Origin: Tigriopus japonicus | Taxonomy: Eukaryota; Arthropoda; Copepoda; Harpacticoida; Harpacticidae | Length of the DNA stretch: 64,000 bases | Direction of reading: 5' to 3' | Assembly (NCBI GenBank): GCA_010645155.1 | Contig: CM021322.1 | Span: forward strand, 10,368,322-10,432,321 | Shown: positions 33,160 to 44,575 of the stretch, one piece after another | How positions within the stretch are numbered: position 1 is the first letter of the stretch | How the letters are laid out: each line of letters opens with the position of its first letter | Translations under genes and position numbers: made by a program | Notes under the pieces: model-generated | What the model was told of the DNA's origin: nothing | The model's input: only the letters and a program-made list of their open reading frames with translations | The model's database searches: none

Positions 33160-34824
33160 TAGGGACAGGAACTTGAAACGAAAAAAAACTATTCGTCTTC
33201 TGAGCCTTTATTCGTCGCGAATTTTTTTTCGTCTTATTTGCATATTATTCGTCTTTTTCAAGCTCTTTACGCGTTGTTTTCTAATTTCCAAAAATAACTT
33301 CGAAGAAAGTTCAACGTCAAAGCTTCAGCCAAGGAAATAAATTGATTGATTGTCAATTCCGGTTTTGCACCAACAAAAAAATCCACACTTAAAAATCAAC
33401 TTGGACTCGTAGCATTGCCCGCCAGACACGGAAAAGAAAGATTACTGTTGGGTTTAAAAAGCTTTCTGGCCATGAGAACAATTGATGTATCTGTAATTCT
33501 CACATTATGTATAACTCTACTGTATACTCTCCTTAAAGGAGGCATTTTCTAACTTTTGTTTTTACTTGACAAATGTACCACTGAATAATTCTTGCCCATT
33601 AGGTTATTCCTGTTTTAAATTTTCTAGATTTTGCCGTTTTTGCACAAGTAGACAATTTTTTCCGTCAATAAGGAGATACATTTTGTCTGTTCAGTAAAAG
33701 CAGTTTAAACGTGTTTTTCGGTCTGTACAGGCACTCAATTTGTCTCCTTTTTTATCATAGTTATGAGTAGGGCTAGGGAATTTTTTTTTTTACATAAAAA
33801 ATATTTTTTTACATTTTTTGCCAATTTTACGTGAATATAACATTTTAATTTTATTTGACATTTTTTGGAAAATTTCAACATTTTCTTAACATTTTTTGTA
33901 CTTTTTGCTCAAAAATGTCATCCCAAAACCGGTTCTGAGGGACCAATTAATCAAAGGAAGGCTTGATTGAAATTTCCCGCCAAAATTTCCAGCTAAAATT
34001 GTCATTGTTCAGCTTCACATTTTACGATGCCAATCAATTAAAATCTTTGGAGAGGGGAAAAAGTGCCCTTAAAGTTTCTTTTTGTTATTGTGAAAAAGTT
34101 CACATCAGAAACTTTGTGACCCTTGTTTCCGTGATTATTTTACGTGGGCTAAATAGCTATGTGTAGAGTAAATTATGTTTTAAGTTGGCACTGTTGCCAT
34201 TATTTACTCAGACTTTAATATCTATTGCCTTTCAAAGGGTCTGATGAATGAGCTATCTGACTTATAACATAAACTGTTTTGACGTCTAGCTTATAAAAAC
34301 ACCCCGCTATGTGAAGTGCAACCTCCCGTTTTTTAAGCTAGATTTTTGACGGCATTATTTCCTTCAGATGTCTGGTCACACTGTCTTAAGTAGTCTTCTC
34401 AAGTCCTCCACGCTTCTAGTCCCATTTCTCACACATTTCGTTGACTTTTTGCCCTAATTTCTAACATTTTTTTTGCTCTTTTTGCTCTAAATTTCAACAT
34501 TTTGTGCCCTTTTTGCCCTATATTTCAACATTTTTTGCCCTTTTTCCTGACATTTTGATGACATTTTTTGGATGTTTTTCCAACATTTTTTCCCGGGCTC
34601 TATTTATGAGTAAGTAGTTTCATTCGCCTTTTGGGCAAATTGATTCCATTTTTTACATCTTTTTAGTGAGTTTTTCTTCGTTTTTTCGTCTTCTTCGAAC
34701 TTTTATTCGTTTTCTTTTGTTTAATTGGGCCATCTTATTTGTCTTTTTTCGTCTAATAAGGCAATTATATTTGTCTTTTTTGGTCTAATTTGATAGTTTT
34801 ATTCGTCTAAACTTCCTGTCCTTA
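33160..34824. mobile_element. hAT-like non-autonomous element (outer)
   Basis: Tips TAGGGACAGGAA and, inverted, TAAGGACAGGAA, with further inverted similarity rich in ATTCGTC words. Flanking 8-mers GTAATAAG and GTGGTATG agree at 5 of 8 positions. A second element (33768-34602) is nested inside. Frames at 33143-33340, 33346-33552 and 33963-34166 have no transposase motif. Confidence 0.65.
33768..34602. mobile_element. hAT-like non-autonomous element (inner, nested)
   Basis: Tips TAGGGCTAGGGAA and, inverted, TAGAGCCCGGGAA. Flanks GTTATGAG and TTTATGAG form a 7-of-8 matching target duplication. The interior is dominated by CATTTTTTG/TTTGCCC words. Confidence 0.7.
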
Positions 34825-35045
34825 GTGGTATGAGTGGAAAAAGTAGAATGAGGCTAGTCGTTTAACGATCCCTCTTCAGGGATAATGGCAATATTTAGAT
34901 TTTTTTTGGGGAAAATAAAGCTGATTGAATTGTCGATTCAAAATTCATTTAAGGTTGACGTGAAAAGCTACTCCATTACTTTCATTGAGTCAAGTTTTTG
35001 GCCGCAATACGATGCAAATTTTCTACTGTTTAAAATATTCTACAT

Positions 35046-35815
35046 TGTGTGACAAAATTTGCAAAATTCTAAAGAAAACAGAGAACAAACATTGCTAAAA
35101 TATTTATCTTTACACTTAATTCTACTCTTTTAAATGTTCCCAAGAACAATCCTGCAAGGCTAATCAAATTGAAAAGAGGACAGACACGGTCAGAGTTGTG
35201 TTTGAAGTCCCTGTAAAGCAGCCTTCTAATCTCAATAAAATGTCCACGATTGATGGAAGCTTTACCTACCTCTTCTTTTTTGCGTCCACTTGTGCGTTCG
35301 AATGTAGTGTACATTGAATAACATTTCTTTTAAAAATATTTCTCTCGTTTTGTTCCCACTTGCAATTCCCAATCCAACTTACAGAGGACAACGGCAAAGG
35401 CCAATTCACTGGTCTTTCCACTTAATTCACGAATCAAACACACACATGCACAAGTCCAATATTTTGTCCTTGTTTATCAACTAGTTGAGGCAAGCCAGGA
35501 TTGCCATCTCTACCGTGCAACCCTTGAACAGCAAATAGGCCTGTAGTGTAAAAATATTTGGACGATCAGTTGTGGGAATCCTTTCACTTGAATGCGTAAC
35601 AGAGAAAGAGATCAGCTTGTGGAGAGGAAACTCAATGAAACTTTGACTGTTTCCATGTATTTGTGCAAAATTCCTCTCCCTTTAATGTTCATGTCTGTGA
35701 TAAGCCAGTAGTTCTTGGAAGGAGGTGCTCCTCTTCTCTCCTCTTGCTTCTTCAGTTTCAATCAAGTAGAGCTAGGTCAGTTGCAAGCTCTGGACGAGCT
35801 TCTTGAGGTCAAAAG
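35046..35815. repeat. Diverged tandem duplication, copy A (copy B 36890-37490)
   Basis: The two copies are collinear through CCACTTAATTCACGAATCAAAC, GCCATCTCTACCGTGC and AAGTAGAGCTAGGTCAGTTG blocks with indels. On the minus strand both keep a readable stretch of the form TFExxSGRxxEEVGxASxNxGHxIEI, hinting at a former exon. No complete gene can be assembled. Confidence 0.7.
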
Positions 35816-36644
35816 ATTAAACAATGAATGAGCCCGATTAAGAAGAGAGGAGACATGGTGTTCTGAATGGCTTTTTACGTTTGGATCGAAATACCCCAAG
35901 ACATCATGGCATTTTGGAGTCACAATGCAATGAGGAACAACTTTACTTTTATTGTATTACATAAATGTAGGTCCAAGGATAAAGTTAAATACCTAAAACA
36001 TTATTACTTTATTAATTACATTATTAACATATAACTTTTATTGAAAACATTTAAAAAAAGGTGGGATTCTGCCTTAATTTCAATTCATTACTCTTAATGC
36101 TATGTTGCTATTGAAACATTACTCCTCGCAACATTATGAACTTTTCTACGCTGGTCAAAGGATTCACTGTAATGTGAGTCTGCAGTATTCTAGAATATAT
36201 TTCTATTTATTATTTAAAGAAAAACGGCTAGCGCATCTCAGTTTAATCCCAATTTGCGGCTTAAAATTATACAGGTAAAGGCTCCTTTTTTTGCTTCAAC
36301 CATGTACTCTTTAACTTTTCATTGCCATATTTCAAGTCAAAGCATTAAGATTTTTACCTTCTTTTCAAAATGGGAGGCAATTACTTTATGGTTTTGATCA
36401 CTATTTTTTTACTTTGATCAAGTTTAAATCAAATTTTTGGCCAAAAAATTCAAAATGCAGGCCCTTGTAATGAGTCATCTTTCTGCTGTCTTTTGGTATT
36501 GTTTGTTAAAGAGTCAGCACATCAATGATAAAGGATGTTCCATGAAGGAATATTCCCACTACTTGCTACTTTTTGGTTGCCAATGGCAAATATTGGTTTG
36601 GTGGTTGTTTGCATTGAACGGGCAGATCAATGCTAACTTTTTAC

Positions 36645-36750
36645 ACCAAAGAGTTGAGTTTGGAGGGTAACAGTCAACCAGGATCGAACCCCATCCATCT
36701 GAACAACAAACCGACGCAGTTCACGCTACACTATGCCTCACCTACCCTGT
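36645..36750 (-). mobile_element. tRNA-derived SINE (family B), truncated
   Basis: Read on the minus strand it has GTGAGGCATAGTGTAGCG, an A-box-like start, and GGGGTTCGATCC, a B box. It then ends in the CAAACTCAACTCTTTGG block also found in the full copy at 44017-44467. Confidence 0.7.
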
Positions 36751-36889
36751 CTTTTGGTCATATTGGCTTTTTATTCATATTTACTTCATTTATTATGAGT
36801 TTTGTATGTAGGGCGTATTTGCATCTTCAGGAACCAAATTAGCTAAAATGTAAAATGCTATGCATATTTTCATTGTTTGAAGTAATCCA

Positions 36890-37490
36890 CATTGCGACAA
36901 AATTTTAAAAAAACTAATCTCAATAAGATGTCCTGGATTGAGGGAAGCTCTACCTACTTCTTCTATTCTGCGTCCACTTGAACATTCAAATGTCACTTGA
37001 ATAACATTTAAAAAAACAAGTTATTTCTCTTGTTTTGTTTCCACTTGCAATTCACAATGCAACTTATAGAGGACAACAACAATTCACTGATCTCTCCACT
37101 TAATTCACGAATCAAACAAACACATGCACATTTTCAATATTTCTTCCTTGTTTATCAATTACTACTAAGCTGAGGCAAGGAAGTTTTCTTTTCCCAACCA
37201 GGATCGCCATCTCTACCGTGCCACCTTTAGACATCAATAAGGCCTGTAGCGTAAAAATATTTTCACAATCAGTCATGGGAATCCTTTCACTTGAATGCTT
37301 AACAGAGATCATCTTGTGGAGAGGAAACTCAATGCAATTCTGATTGTTTCCATCTAATTGTCCAAAATTCCTCTCTCTATAATTTTCATGTCTGTGATAA
37401 ACCAGTAGTTCTTGGGAAGAAGTGCTCCTCCTTGTTCAGTATCAATCAAGTAGAGCTAGGTCAGTTGTACGCTCTGGACGAGCTTCTTGA
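36890..37490. repeat. Diverged tandem duplication, copy B
   Basis: Partner of 35046-35815, about 1.7 kb downstream. It lacks about 150 bp near its start relative to copy A. The SINE fragment at 36645-36750 lies just outside it. Confidence 0.7.
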
Positions 37491-38152
37491 AGTTAACCAT
37501 TCACATGCAAGATCAAGTACAAGATTGCAGCAATAAGAAATCAATTTATTGCAAAAATACTGTTCATGTATATATTTTTGCCTTGCGCTAGATTTCTATT
37601 GTTAACCTGAAGTGCTTTAGTTTAACCAAGGTATCCTTGGTTTAACCAGTATTGTACCTAGAGTTGCATTCACATACCATGTCAAATGCCTGTTCTATAA
37701 GCACACTGATTGTTACTTAAAAGTGGCTACATGATTATTCAGTATGGGTTCGTCAGAACATGAAATACACGGGGGTTTCACTTACCGGAACGGAAAACTG
37801 CGTCTTTTACGTGGGTTCTTTCTACTCGGGCCTGAGAAAGAGTTGAATCGTAGAGCAAGTTAATTTCGAGCAACTCTAAACCACCAAGTCAACCAGATTT
37901 CTTGCCTCTTGAGCTGTTGCCACCTAGGTCAGGTGGGCAAGTGCCAGAGGCGTCGGTGGAGCGAGGAAGAGGAGCAGGCCGCTACTACACCTCCACCTCT
38001 GACACTTGCACCACCTTCCCGAGGTGGCAACAACTCAATCAGAAGAGAATCTGGTTGACTAAGTGGTTCCGAGTTTCCCTCAACCAACTTTCTCTCCTCC
38101 TCTCCTCTTACTCAGGCCCTGGTAGAATGTAACCCGGGTAAAAGAAATAGCT
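37491..38152. other. Intergenic DNA with a local inverted repeat
   Basis: No gene recognised. CAACTCTAAACCACCAAGTCAACC-type sequence near 37870-37960 pairs with sequence near 38015-38100 (CACCTAGGTCAGGTGGGCAAG against CACCTTCCCGAGGTGG and GTTGACTAAGTGG). This forms an imperfect palindrome centred near 37985 that also pairs AGGCCTGGGT-like outer words. It may be another MITE. Confidence 0.4.
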
Positions 38153-38604
38153 ATTCCGACACACGATTTTTTTTGACTGGCGGCAGAAAACGGAACCATT
38201 TAGTTGCGTGAGTAATTTTACTAATGTTGCGTTAGGTTAAAATTTGCGTCCGTTCGAATCATTAAAAAAGTAATCGAGTAGAACAGTTTGTTCGAAAACT
38301 AAATGGAATCCCAATTTATATGTAATTAATATTGATTTTCATTCTTGTACTGACTAAGTTCAATCAATCACAATCATCAATTGCGATCTAAATCATTATA
38401 AATCAATAATCGCGCCGCCCAAATTGAAGGTGGCAAAAGTCAAATCAAGTATTCAATTGATAGAGAGAACCTGGAACAACAGTCTGATCCATTCAACCAT
38501 AGGCATATTCACCGTTGATTATCGTTCTTGTAAGTGGTTCCCAAGAAAAAGACAACCAAAATAAAAAGGAAGAAAAAAACACAAATGACATTTATCTTAC
38601 ACTA

Positions 38605-38705
38605 TTCCTGACCAACCCATTATTCAAGGGTTGTACAGATCTGCCAACAGTAACTCATTGGTAGATCAAATTTCATATAAACATTAATTATATAAACTAT
38701 TTTAA
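38605..38705 (+). pseudogene. LINE 3' end fragment
   Basis: Encodes IIQGLYRSANSNSLVDQISY and stops, matching the C-terminus of the LINE at 50615-50905. The 3' untranslated tail is missing. Confidence 0.75.
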
Positions 38706-38749
38706 TCATTTACTCTCTTTACAAGCTGAATATTCCTAAAGATTGATCT

Positions 38750-40140
38750 GGAACTTATAACTCAAGACTTGACGGTTAGAATATCTGAATATTTGTGCAT
38801 TTCTGGATTAGCTTTGAACAACTTTCAAATCGGGAACTTGTTCCAGATCATTTTTCAAGATTGATTCAGAAGACCGATTCCGATATCATTCAAAACCAAT
38901 TTTAATATTTCTCAAGACCAATTCCGGTATTATCCAAAACTAATTTACATGTTCTCTAAGACCGATTCCAAAATTATTCACACCTATTTTAGATATTGCC
39001 CAAGACTTCGTCAGGAAATACTTTGATAACTTTTTAATTATTCTTGCGCAAGCTTTGGATGGGACTTGGAGAATCTTCAAACCCTTGGGCAGTTTTCAGA
39101 TCGGTTTTTAACAACTTTCAATCTGGAACTTGTTCAAGAACCATTTGAAAGTTGGTCTTTATTGATTCAGATGTTATTCAAGATTGATTCTGATATTTTG
39201 TAAAACCAATTGTGATTTCGTCCATGACCAATCCCGATAATACTGTCTAAAAGTCTAATTTATCTTTAAATCCGTCTTGGACAGTCTCTGAATTGAACTC
39301 ACAAAAGTTCCACTTTAGAACAATAGCCGGATCAATCTTAGACGATTTTCGTATCGATCTTTCATGACATCCAAATCAATTTTGAACAATATTCGAATCA
39401 GTCTTGGGTCATGCTACTAAATAATTTGTTTTAAGTTTAGATGGAAATTACCAAACACTTAAACATTTGTTTCTTATCAATGGAACCAATTGCAGCAGCT
39501 TTTAATTTGGTACACCTAAAACATCACTTATACTATCTTTTTTAAAAGAGTGTATAAGGATCTAGTATCATTTTGAACTATTAAGACGAAACACCAAAAC
39601 TTATTCTTTTTAGAAAATAAAAAATACATTTGCTTGGGAATTTAAGTTTTCATATACCACGAGCGTTGGGTAAATGATAGACAAGTTCATCCTCAAAATA
39701 CATCAGCAGCTGATTATCATAGTCTAAATCATATTCAATTCAACAGTTTCTTGAGTTAATTCCACTAGACTTAAGTTTCCAAAAGAAAAAGTTTTTTAGG
39801 TATATAACTTTTCATCTAGACCTGAGTTAGTTTCATTTCAAAGTTGTTCCTCGTAGTTTTCTGGGTCAGAAAAGTTTCATATGCATAGTTTTGGGACATT
39901 TCATAAAAGATTCATACATATTTTTCAGTACAACGGGATAATAACGAACTAATCTTTAGATCTTCGGATCGGACTTGCTCAATAATTGAATGGCCTTGGA
40001 GAATCTCCGAACCGGTCTTGAATGATAATCAAATCGGTCTTGGACATTCTTGGACAAGAACATCTTGTTCTTGGACGACATTCAAATCAATTATAGGCAA
40101 AATCCGAATCAGTTTTGGACTTTCCAATAACTTTGGAATT
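38750..40140. repeat. Degenerate short-period repeat inside the 3.5-kb element
   Basis: Variants of CAAGACCGATTCCGATATTNT and of TCTTGGACNATNTTCGAATC recur many times with irregular spacing. The pattern suggests an old, heavily mutated satellite-like array. Confidence 0.55.
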
Positions 40141-41807
40141 CAGAATTTAATCAAAAATGATTCCAAAAATATGTAAGTGTCATCCACACATTGTCCATGA
40201 CTGATCTTGTTAGCTGATAAAATCTAAAAACATTACACCTGTAATTTACCGGAGGAAACGATTGGAAGCTACTCAAACTTTAGTTGGTCGATCTCAACTA
40301 GTGATATCAACTTTGAAAAGGAGAAGGGGGATGGGAGCATGAATCAAGTAGTGGGTATTGAGTAGAATTAAAAAAAATCAAAGCAAACCCATTCATTAAC
40401 TAACAAAAGTAAAGTGAAATTTGATCAAACATTCCCTTTTGCAACCTAGAAACAAAGGTTTGATATGCTATTTACTGAGAAATAGTAAAAAATAATGAGT
40501 TGGTTTAGGAAATGAATCAGCCCAATTCAGTTAAGTTTAGGTGAGAGTTTTAGCAATTTTCAATCTTCAGGGTTTGTACTTGCTAACATCCAGGTTAGAA
40601 ATCATGTGTTGTAAGCAAATTGACTTTTTGCCAAAAATCAAAATATAGATTTATCTTTTGTGAACAGGTTTTATTTTATAAATTTTGTTGTTATACAAAT
40701 TTGTTCGAAGTTATGATTTAATTAGACGAGGTACATTGGGCGACACCGGCATGCTTAAAAAATTGGACGTCAAGAGCAAAAACTTGTAAAACCTTAATAT
40801 TTTGTAAAGTAAAGATGGTGCTCATACTCAAATATCAAAATTAGGTGAAAACTTCTGGAGAAAAGATGATAAATTACAATGTGCGACGTCATGACTATGA
40901 AAAGTACACCATTTTGTGTTGTTGCTTGTCATTTACGTGCGCTTATTTTCTATGTATACAGGGTCACACACCTTATCTGATTTAATCATAGCTTCAAACA
41001 ACTTTGTCTAACAAAACAATTCTCAACATAAGACTTGCTCACTAGTAATAAATCTTCATTTCAATATTTTACATAAAATCAAAAATCGTACATTCAAACG
41101 AGTTAGAAGCAAGTCTACCTCTAGTCTGGTTATCCTTTGTACAAGCAAAACACTTGTAGGCTTTCCATTTTGTGTTATCTTTAATTGGAGCAGGTCTGAT
41201 GCAAAAATTTCCTGACCCGGTCAAACTTGTAAATATTTTGACGTTCAACAATACCCTGTTTTAGTGAGAGCGTGTATTAACAATGTTCTGTGTTTAAAAC
41301 GGCATCCAAAGTAAAATAGTTTGAGTCTAATGTATTTGCACTCAAATTAGTCTTCCAATACCCCACATTTGGTGTTGGAAAATGACATACCTATAAGGTT
41401 TTATCTTGTGAATTGATTTCTAATATTATTTGATTAAACTAAGTCAGTATAAGATTGAAATATCATGATCAATTATATCAATTATTCCATTACCAATTCT
41501 ATATCAATTCAGATTCCATTCATGTGTCGGAAAAACTGTTTCACTCGATTACTTTTTTTAATGATTTGAAGAGACTATAATTACGCAACTTTTAAACTAA
41601 CGCAACATTAGTAAAATTGCTCACGCAACTAAAGGGTTCCGTTATCTGCCGCCAGTCGAAAAAATTCGTGTGTCGGAAAAAGTGTTTGACCTTTGTTGCA
41701 ATATTGAGAACTATTTGGACAGATAGAAGGCACTTGTAGAGAGTAGAGAGCTGGAAAGAGGATCATTTTGCAGAAATGATTCTATTGGTATATCCAATTG
41801 ATGGTGA

Positions 41808-41932
41808 CAGGACAACTCGACCCAGCGGACAACTCGACCCAGCGGACAAGTTGACCCAACGGACAACTCGACCCAGGACAACTCGACCCAGCGGACAACT
41901 TGACCCAGCAGACGACTCGACTCAGTGGACAT
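41808..41932. repeat. 17-bp minisatellite, forward array
   Basis: About seven units of GACAACTCGACCCAGCG with substitutions. It is the reverse complement family of the array at 42232-42427. Confidence 0.9.
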
Positions 41933-42231
41933 CTTCAAAAAAGCACAAAACAGAACTAAATAATCTATTGAACTTCGAATAATCAAAATTACATGACAGA
42001 TTCCCATTTTTCAGAAAATCTATAAAATATTTATAATTTCAAATTTTCAAAAGGCATTTTTGCTATTAGATATTATTTTACTGATTTTTCCCAGTGCCAA
42101 AGGCATGTTGTTCCTTCCTAAAATTTGATTTTTTTGAATTAAAGTGAATATTTTGAACCACTAGTTTGAGTTTTGTGCTTTTTCAGATTTCCACAAGCTC
42201 GACTTTGTAGTGGCTTTAGTTGTTTCCAGGA

Positions 42232-42427
42232 TCGAGTTGTTCATTAGGTTAAGTTTTCCACTGGGTCAAGTTATCCGCTGGGTCGAGTTGTCCATTGGGT
42301 AGAGTTTTCCGCTGGGTCGAGTTGTCCTGGGTCGGGTTGTCTGTTGGGTCGTTTTGTCCACTGGGTTGAGTTGTCCGTTGGGTCGAGTTGTCCTGGGTCG
42401 AGTTGTCCGCCGGGTTGAGTTGTCCTG
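42232..42427. repeat. 17-bp minisatellite, inverted array
   Basis: About ten units of CGAGTTGTCCGCTGGGT type. It ends at the 547-bp repeat. Minus-strand frames here (42249-42473, 42271-42516) are repeat artefacts. Confidence 0.9.
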
Positions 42428-42432
42428 GAACC

Positions 42433-42979
42433 ATTTGCAACATTAAAGGCCAACTCCTGCAGACCATGATCAAAACTGGGTGTGGAGAACTTGCAATTTG
42501 ACAAAAATGATGGCATGCCTATTCTTCAAGTCAATGATTTGTTGCACCATTTACGAGTGAACAACCGGGCCCAAATCAGTTAAAACAAGGCCTAGGAATT
42601 TGATTTAAAAAACTTTTATTGCCATTTTGGGCCCTCATTTGCACTGACTTGCGTTTTGAGCACTTGTTTGCATCGATTTGCAATTTAGGCGCTTACAATT
42701 TGTTTTGCAATTGATTTTATTCCTTATTCTCTTCTTTGAAACAAAAGCATCTTAAGGAAATTATATTTTCTTACTTGGTTTCAGAACAGAAATGATCATT
42801 TGAGGTGCTTGTGAACATTGCTTTTTACTTACCATTGCAATAGTTGTGAAACACTCTTCAAAATATTAAATGATGCGCATTTTGTCATGAATGTTCGGTG
42901 CATATTGTTGATTATCGCGGACTTTCTGGGCTAGGAGCTTCTTCTTCTAGGTTCCAATGTGACCATAACTAGGATGATG
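42433..42979. repeat. 547-bp repeat, copy 2
   Basis: Same length and apparently the same sequence as 32298-32844. It abuts the unknown element's left repeat (42988) within 9 bp. Confidence 0.85.
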
Positions 42980-42987
42980 GTAATGAG

Positions 42988-43072
42988 TGTGGTCAAAAGA
43001 ACAATAAAAAGAAAATCATCGGATTGAGAATTGTTCGTGAGCGAAGAGAGTTCGTTGGTCGAGGTGAAAAAA
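42988..43072. repeat. 85-bp terminal direct repeat, left copy
   Basis: Identical to 47195-47279 except one base (GTGAGCG against GCGAGCG). It is coding in both places, for the basic segment with GLRIVRERREF. It marks the left end of the unknown element. Confidence 0.85.
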
Positions 43073-43168
43073 AAGGTCGAGTTTTATGCGTTTCACAAAA
43101 AGATTTAAGAGAATACGTTGAAGCTCACCCAATATTTCAGAGTTTCAGGGACACGGTGGAGAAGCCAG

Positions 43169-43262
43169 AGGCTAGTTTTATAGACGCAAAAGATCGATCT
43201 CAAGATAAATACTTTAGTATTATAAGTCCGATCTTGAGATCGATCTTTGCGTCTTAAAAACT
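43169..43262. mobile_element. 94-bp hairpin element
   Basis: About 36-bp arms (CTAGTTTT, GACGCAAA, GATCGATCTCAAGAT and inverse) around a 24-bp loop. AGCCAG occurs on both sides (43163-43168 and 43263-43268). Element plus duplication is 100 bp, and the frames before and after fit a 100-bp shift. Confidence 0.7.
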
Positions 43263-44016
43263 AGCCAGGAATCCTGATCGTCGACACAGAGGGTCCTAAC
43301 CAAAATCGATTGAAATCGCATGGAATACCACTTCAAGCATCATCATCAATGTTTGAGGTTCTTCAATTGGGCGATCTCATGGGCCATGTCATCATAATTC
43401 AGACCCTACAAGATTGTCTTGAAGAACATAAGGGATGTCAATGTCAAAAAAAGAAGTGTCCCAAATATCGTTTGAAGATTGGAAAAAGAATGGAATGTAG
43501 GAGTTCATGTCCGAATGAGAGAGATCACAAGTCATGGGAAAACAGAGAAAATCTGAAGATTCAGGGATTCGACGATTTTCCAGAATGCATCAAAAGTTGG
43601 CTCAATTTGAAATCTATTTTCGTCATTCAGAGTGACATTATTTTTCATTCTGGAACTTTTAGTGATAAGGAGATCGACTTTTGGGGTCCGACTGTAACTC
43701 TTGGGTTGAACTCCATAACATACATGCGATGTTTTTCGGTGCGAGTCCTGGGAGTTGCAGTTATTGCCTAAAGGAAATTGAACCTGATCTTTATGGATCA
43801 CATATGATTGAACAACATGGATTAGCCAAATTTCTGGAAGGGAGAAAATTCGGGAATGGAAGATTGTTTCGTCTGTTTGGTCTGGAGGATCCCTCTCGTC
43901 AATTAGAGAACTGCAGAACAAAGAATGGTCATCATGGTCAGCGAGTGTTCAATGCTCCAAGACAACGTCCCTTTTTAGAATGGCCGAGGGAACTACTGAA
44001 GTATGATGCTGGGGAT

Positions 44017-44467
44017 TGTTTGTTTGTTTGTGGTGGAGTCAGAACGCAGCTTCACAGCTGTGATCTGATTGAGGCTGTCCGCCATATGGGGATATTGCCG
44101 CTCCACTTGGACAAGCCAACAAGCATTAATTTTTACCTCACCCTCGGGAATGACCCCAGGTGCGCCCATTTAAGCCGTCAAGGGCCGTGACTATTGCATG
44201 TAACTTAATACCACAGGCCACTAGAACTCGGCAAGCCCGGGATCGAACCGGGGCTTGCCTATTTTTGCATTGAAAGACAGTTCAACGCTAAATTTTGACT
44301 CCGAAGAGTTGGGTTTGTAGATTTGATTTTTGCATTGAAAGACGGTTCAAATGCTAAATTTGGACTCCGAAGAGTTGAGTTTGGAGAGTGGCAGTCAGCC
44401 GGGATCGAACCCCAGCCTTCCGCACGACAACCCGACGCAGTACGCACTACGCCATGCCTCACCCCCC
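44017..44467 (-). mobile_element. Composite tRNA SINE (family B), full length
   Basis: On the minus strand the 5' head has A and B boxes (GGCATGGCGTAGTGCG, GGGTTCGATCCCGG). Two imperfect tandem copies of about 70 bp follow (CAACTCTTCGGAGTC through CTTTCAATGCAAAAAT). Next comes a second B-box-like hairpin (CCCGGTTCGATCCCGGG), a unique body and an (AACA)n tail. It has perfect 13-bp target duplications, TGATGCTGGGGAT (44004-44016 and 44468-44480). Confidence 0.9.
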
Positions 44468-44575
44468 TGATGCTGGGGATATTATGATCGTTGCAATCAC
44501 CTTGTGGAGTGTAACAATTGATGTGATGTCCCTTCAAGAACTCCCAAAAGAAGCAAGCTGCCTTGAATTCATGAG

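Larger units (their letters stand above)
38153..41685. mobile_element. 3.5-kb terminal-inverted-repeat element without transposase
   Basis: Inverted arms of about 150 bp (38153-38300 and 41530-41685) share TTCCGACACACGA tips, then GACTGGCGGCAGA and GCGTGAG...TTACTAATGTTGCG blocks. The interior has no frame above about 60 codons. It is rich in degenerate GATTC/TTGGACA repeats (38750-40140) and includes a LINE 3' end at 38605-38705. Target duplication is not clear. Confidence 0.65.

Noticed and set aside
42249..42516. Pro/Asp/Gln-rich minus-strand proteins
   Set aside because: Translation of the 17-bp minisatellite.
43269..43740. DEDD-family exonuclease assignment for the unknown element
   Set aside because: Only the DTEG-like first motif is visible. 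The later acidic and His motifs could not be placed.
44228..44262. tRNA gene end
   Set aside because: Only a B-box hairpin inside a SINE with its own target duplications.
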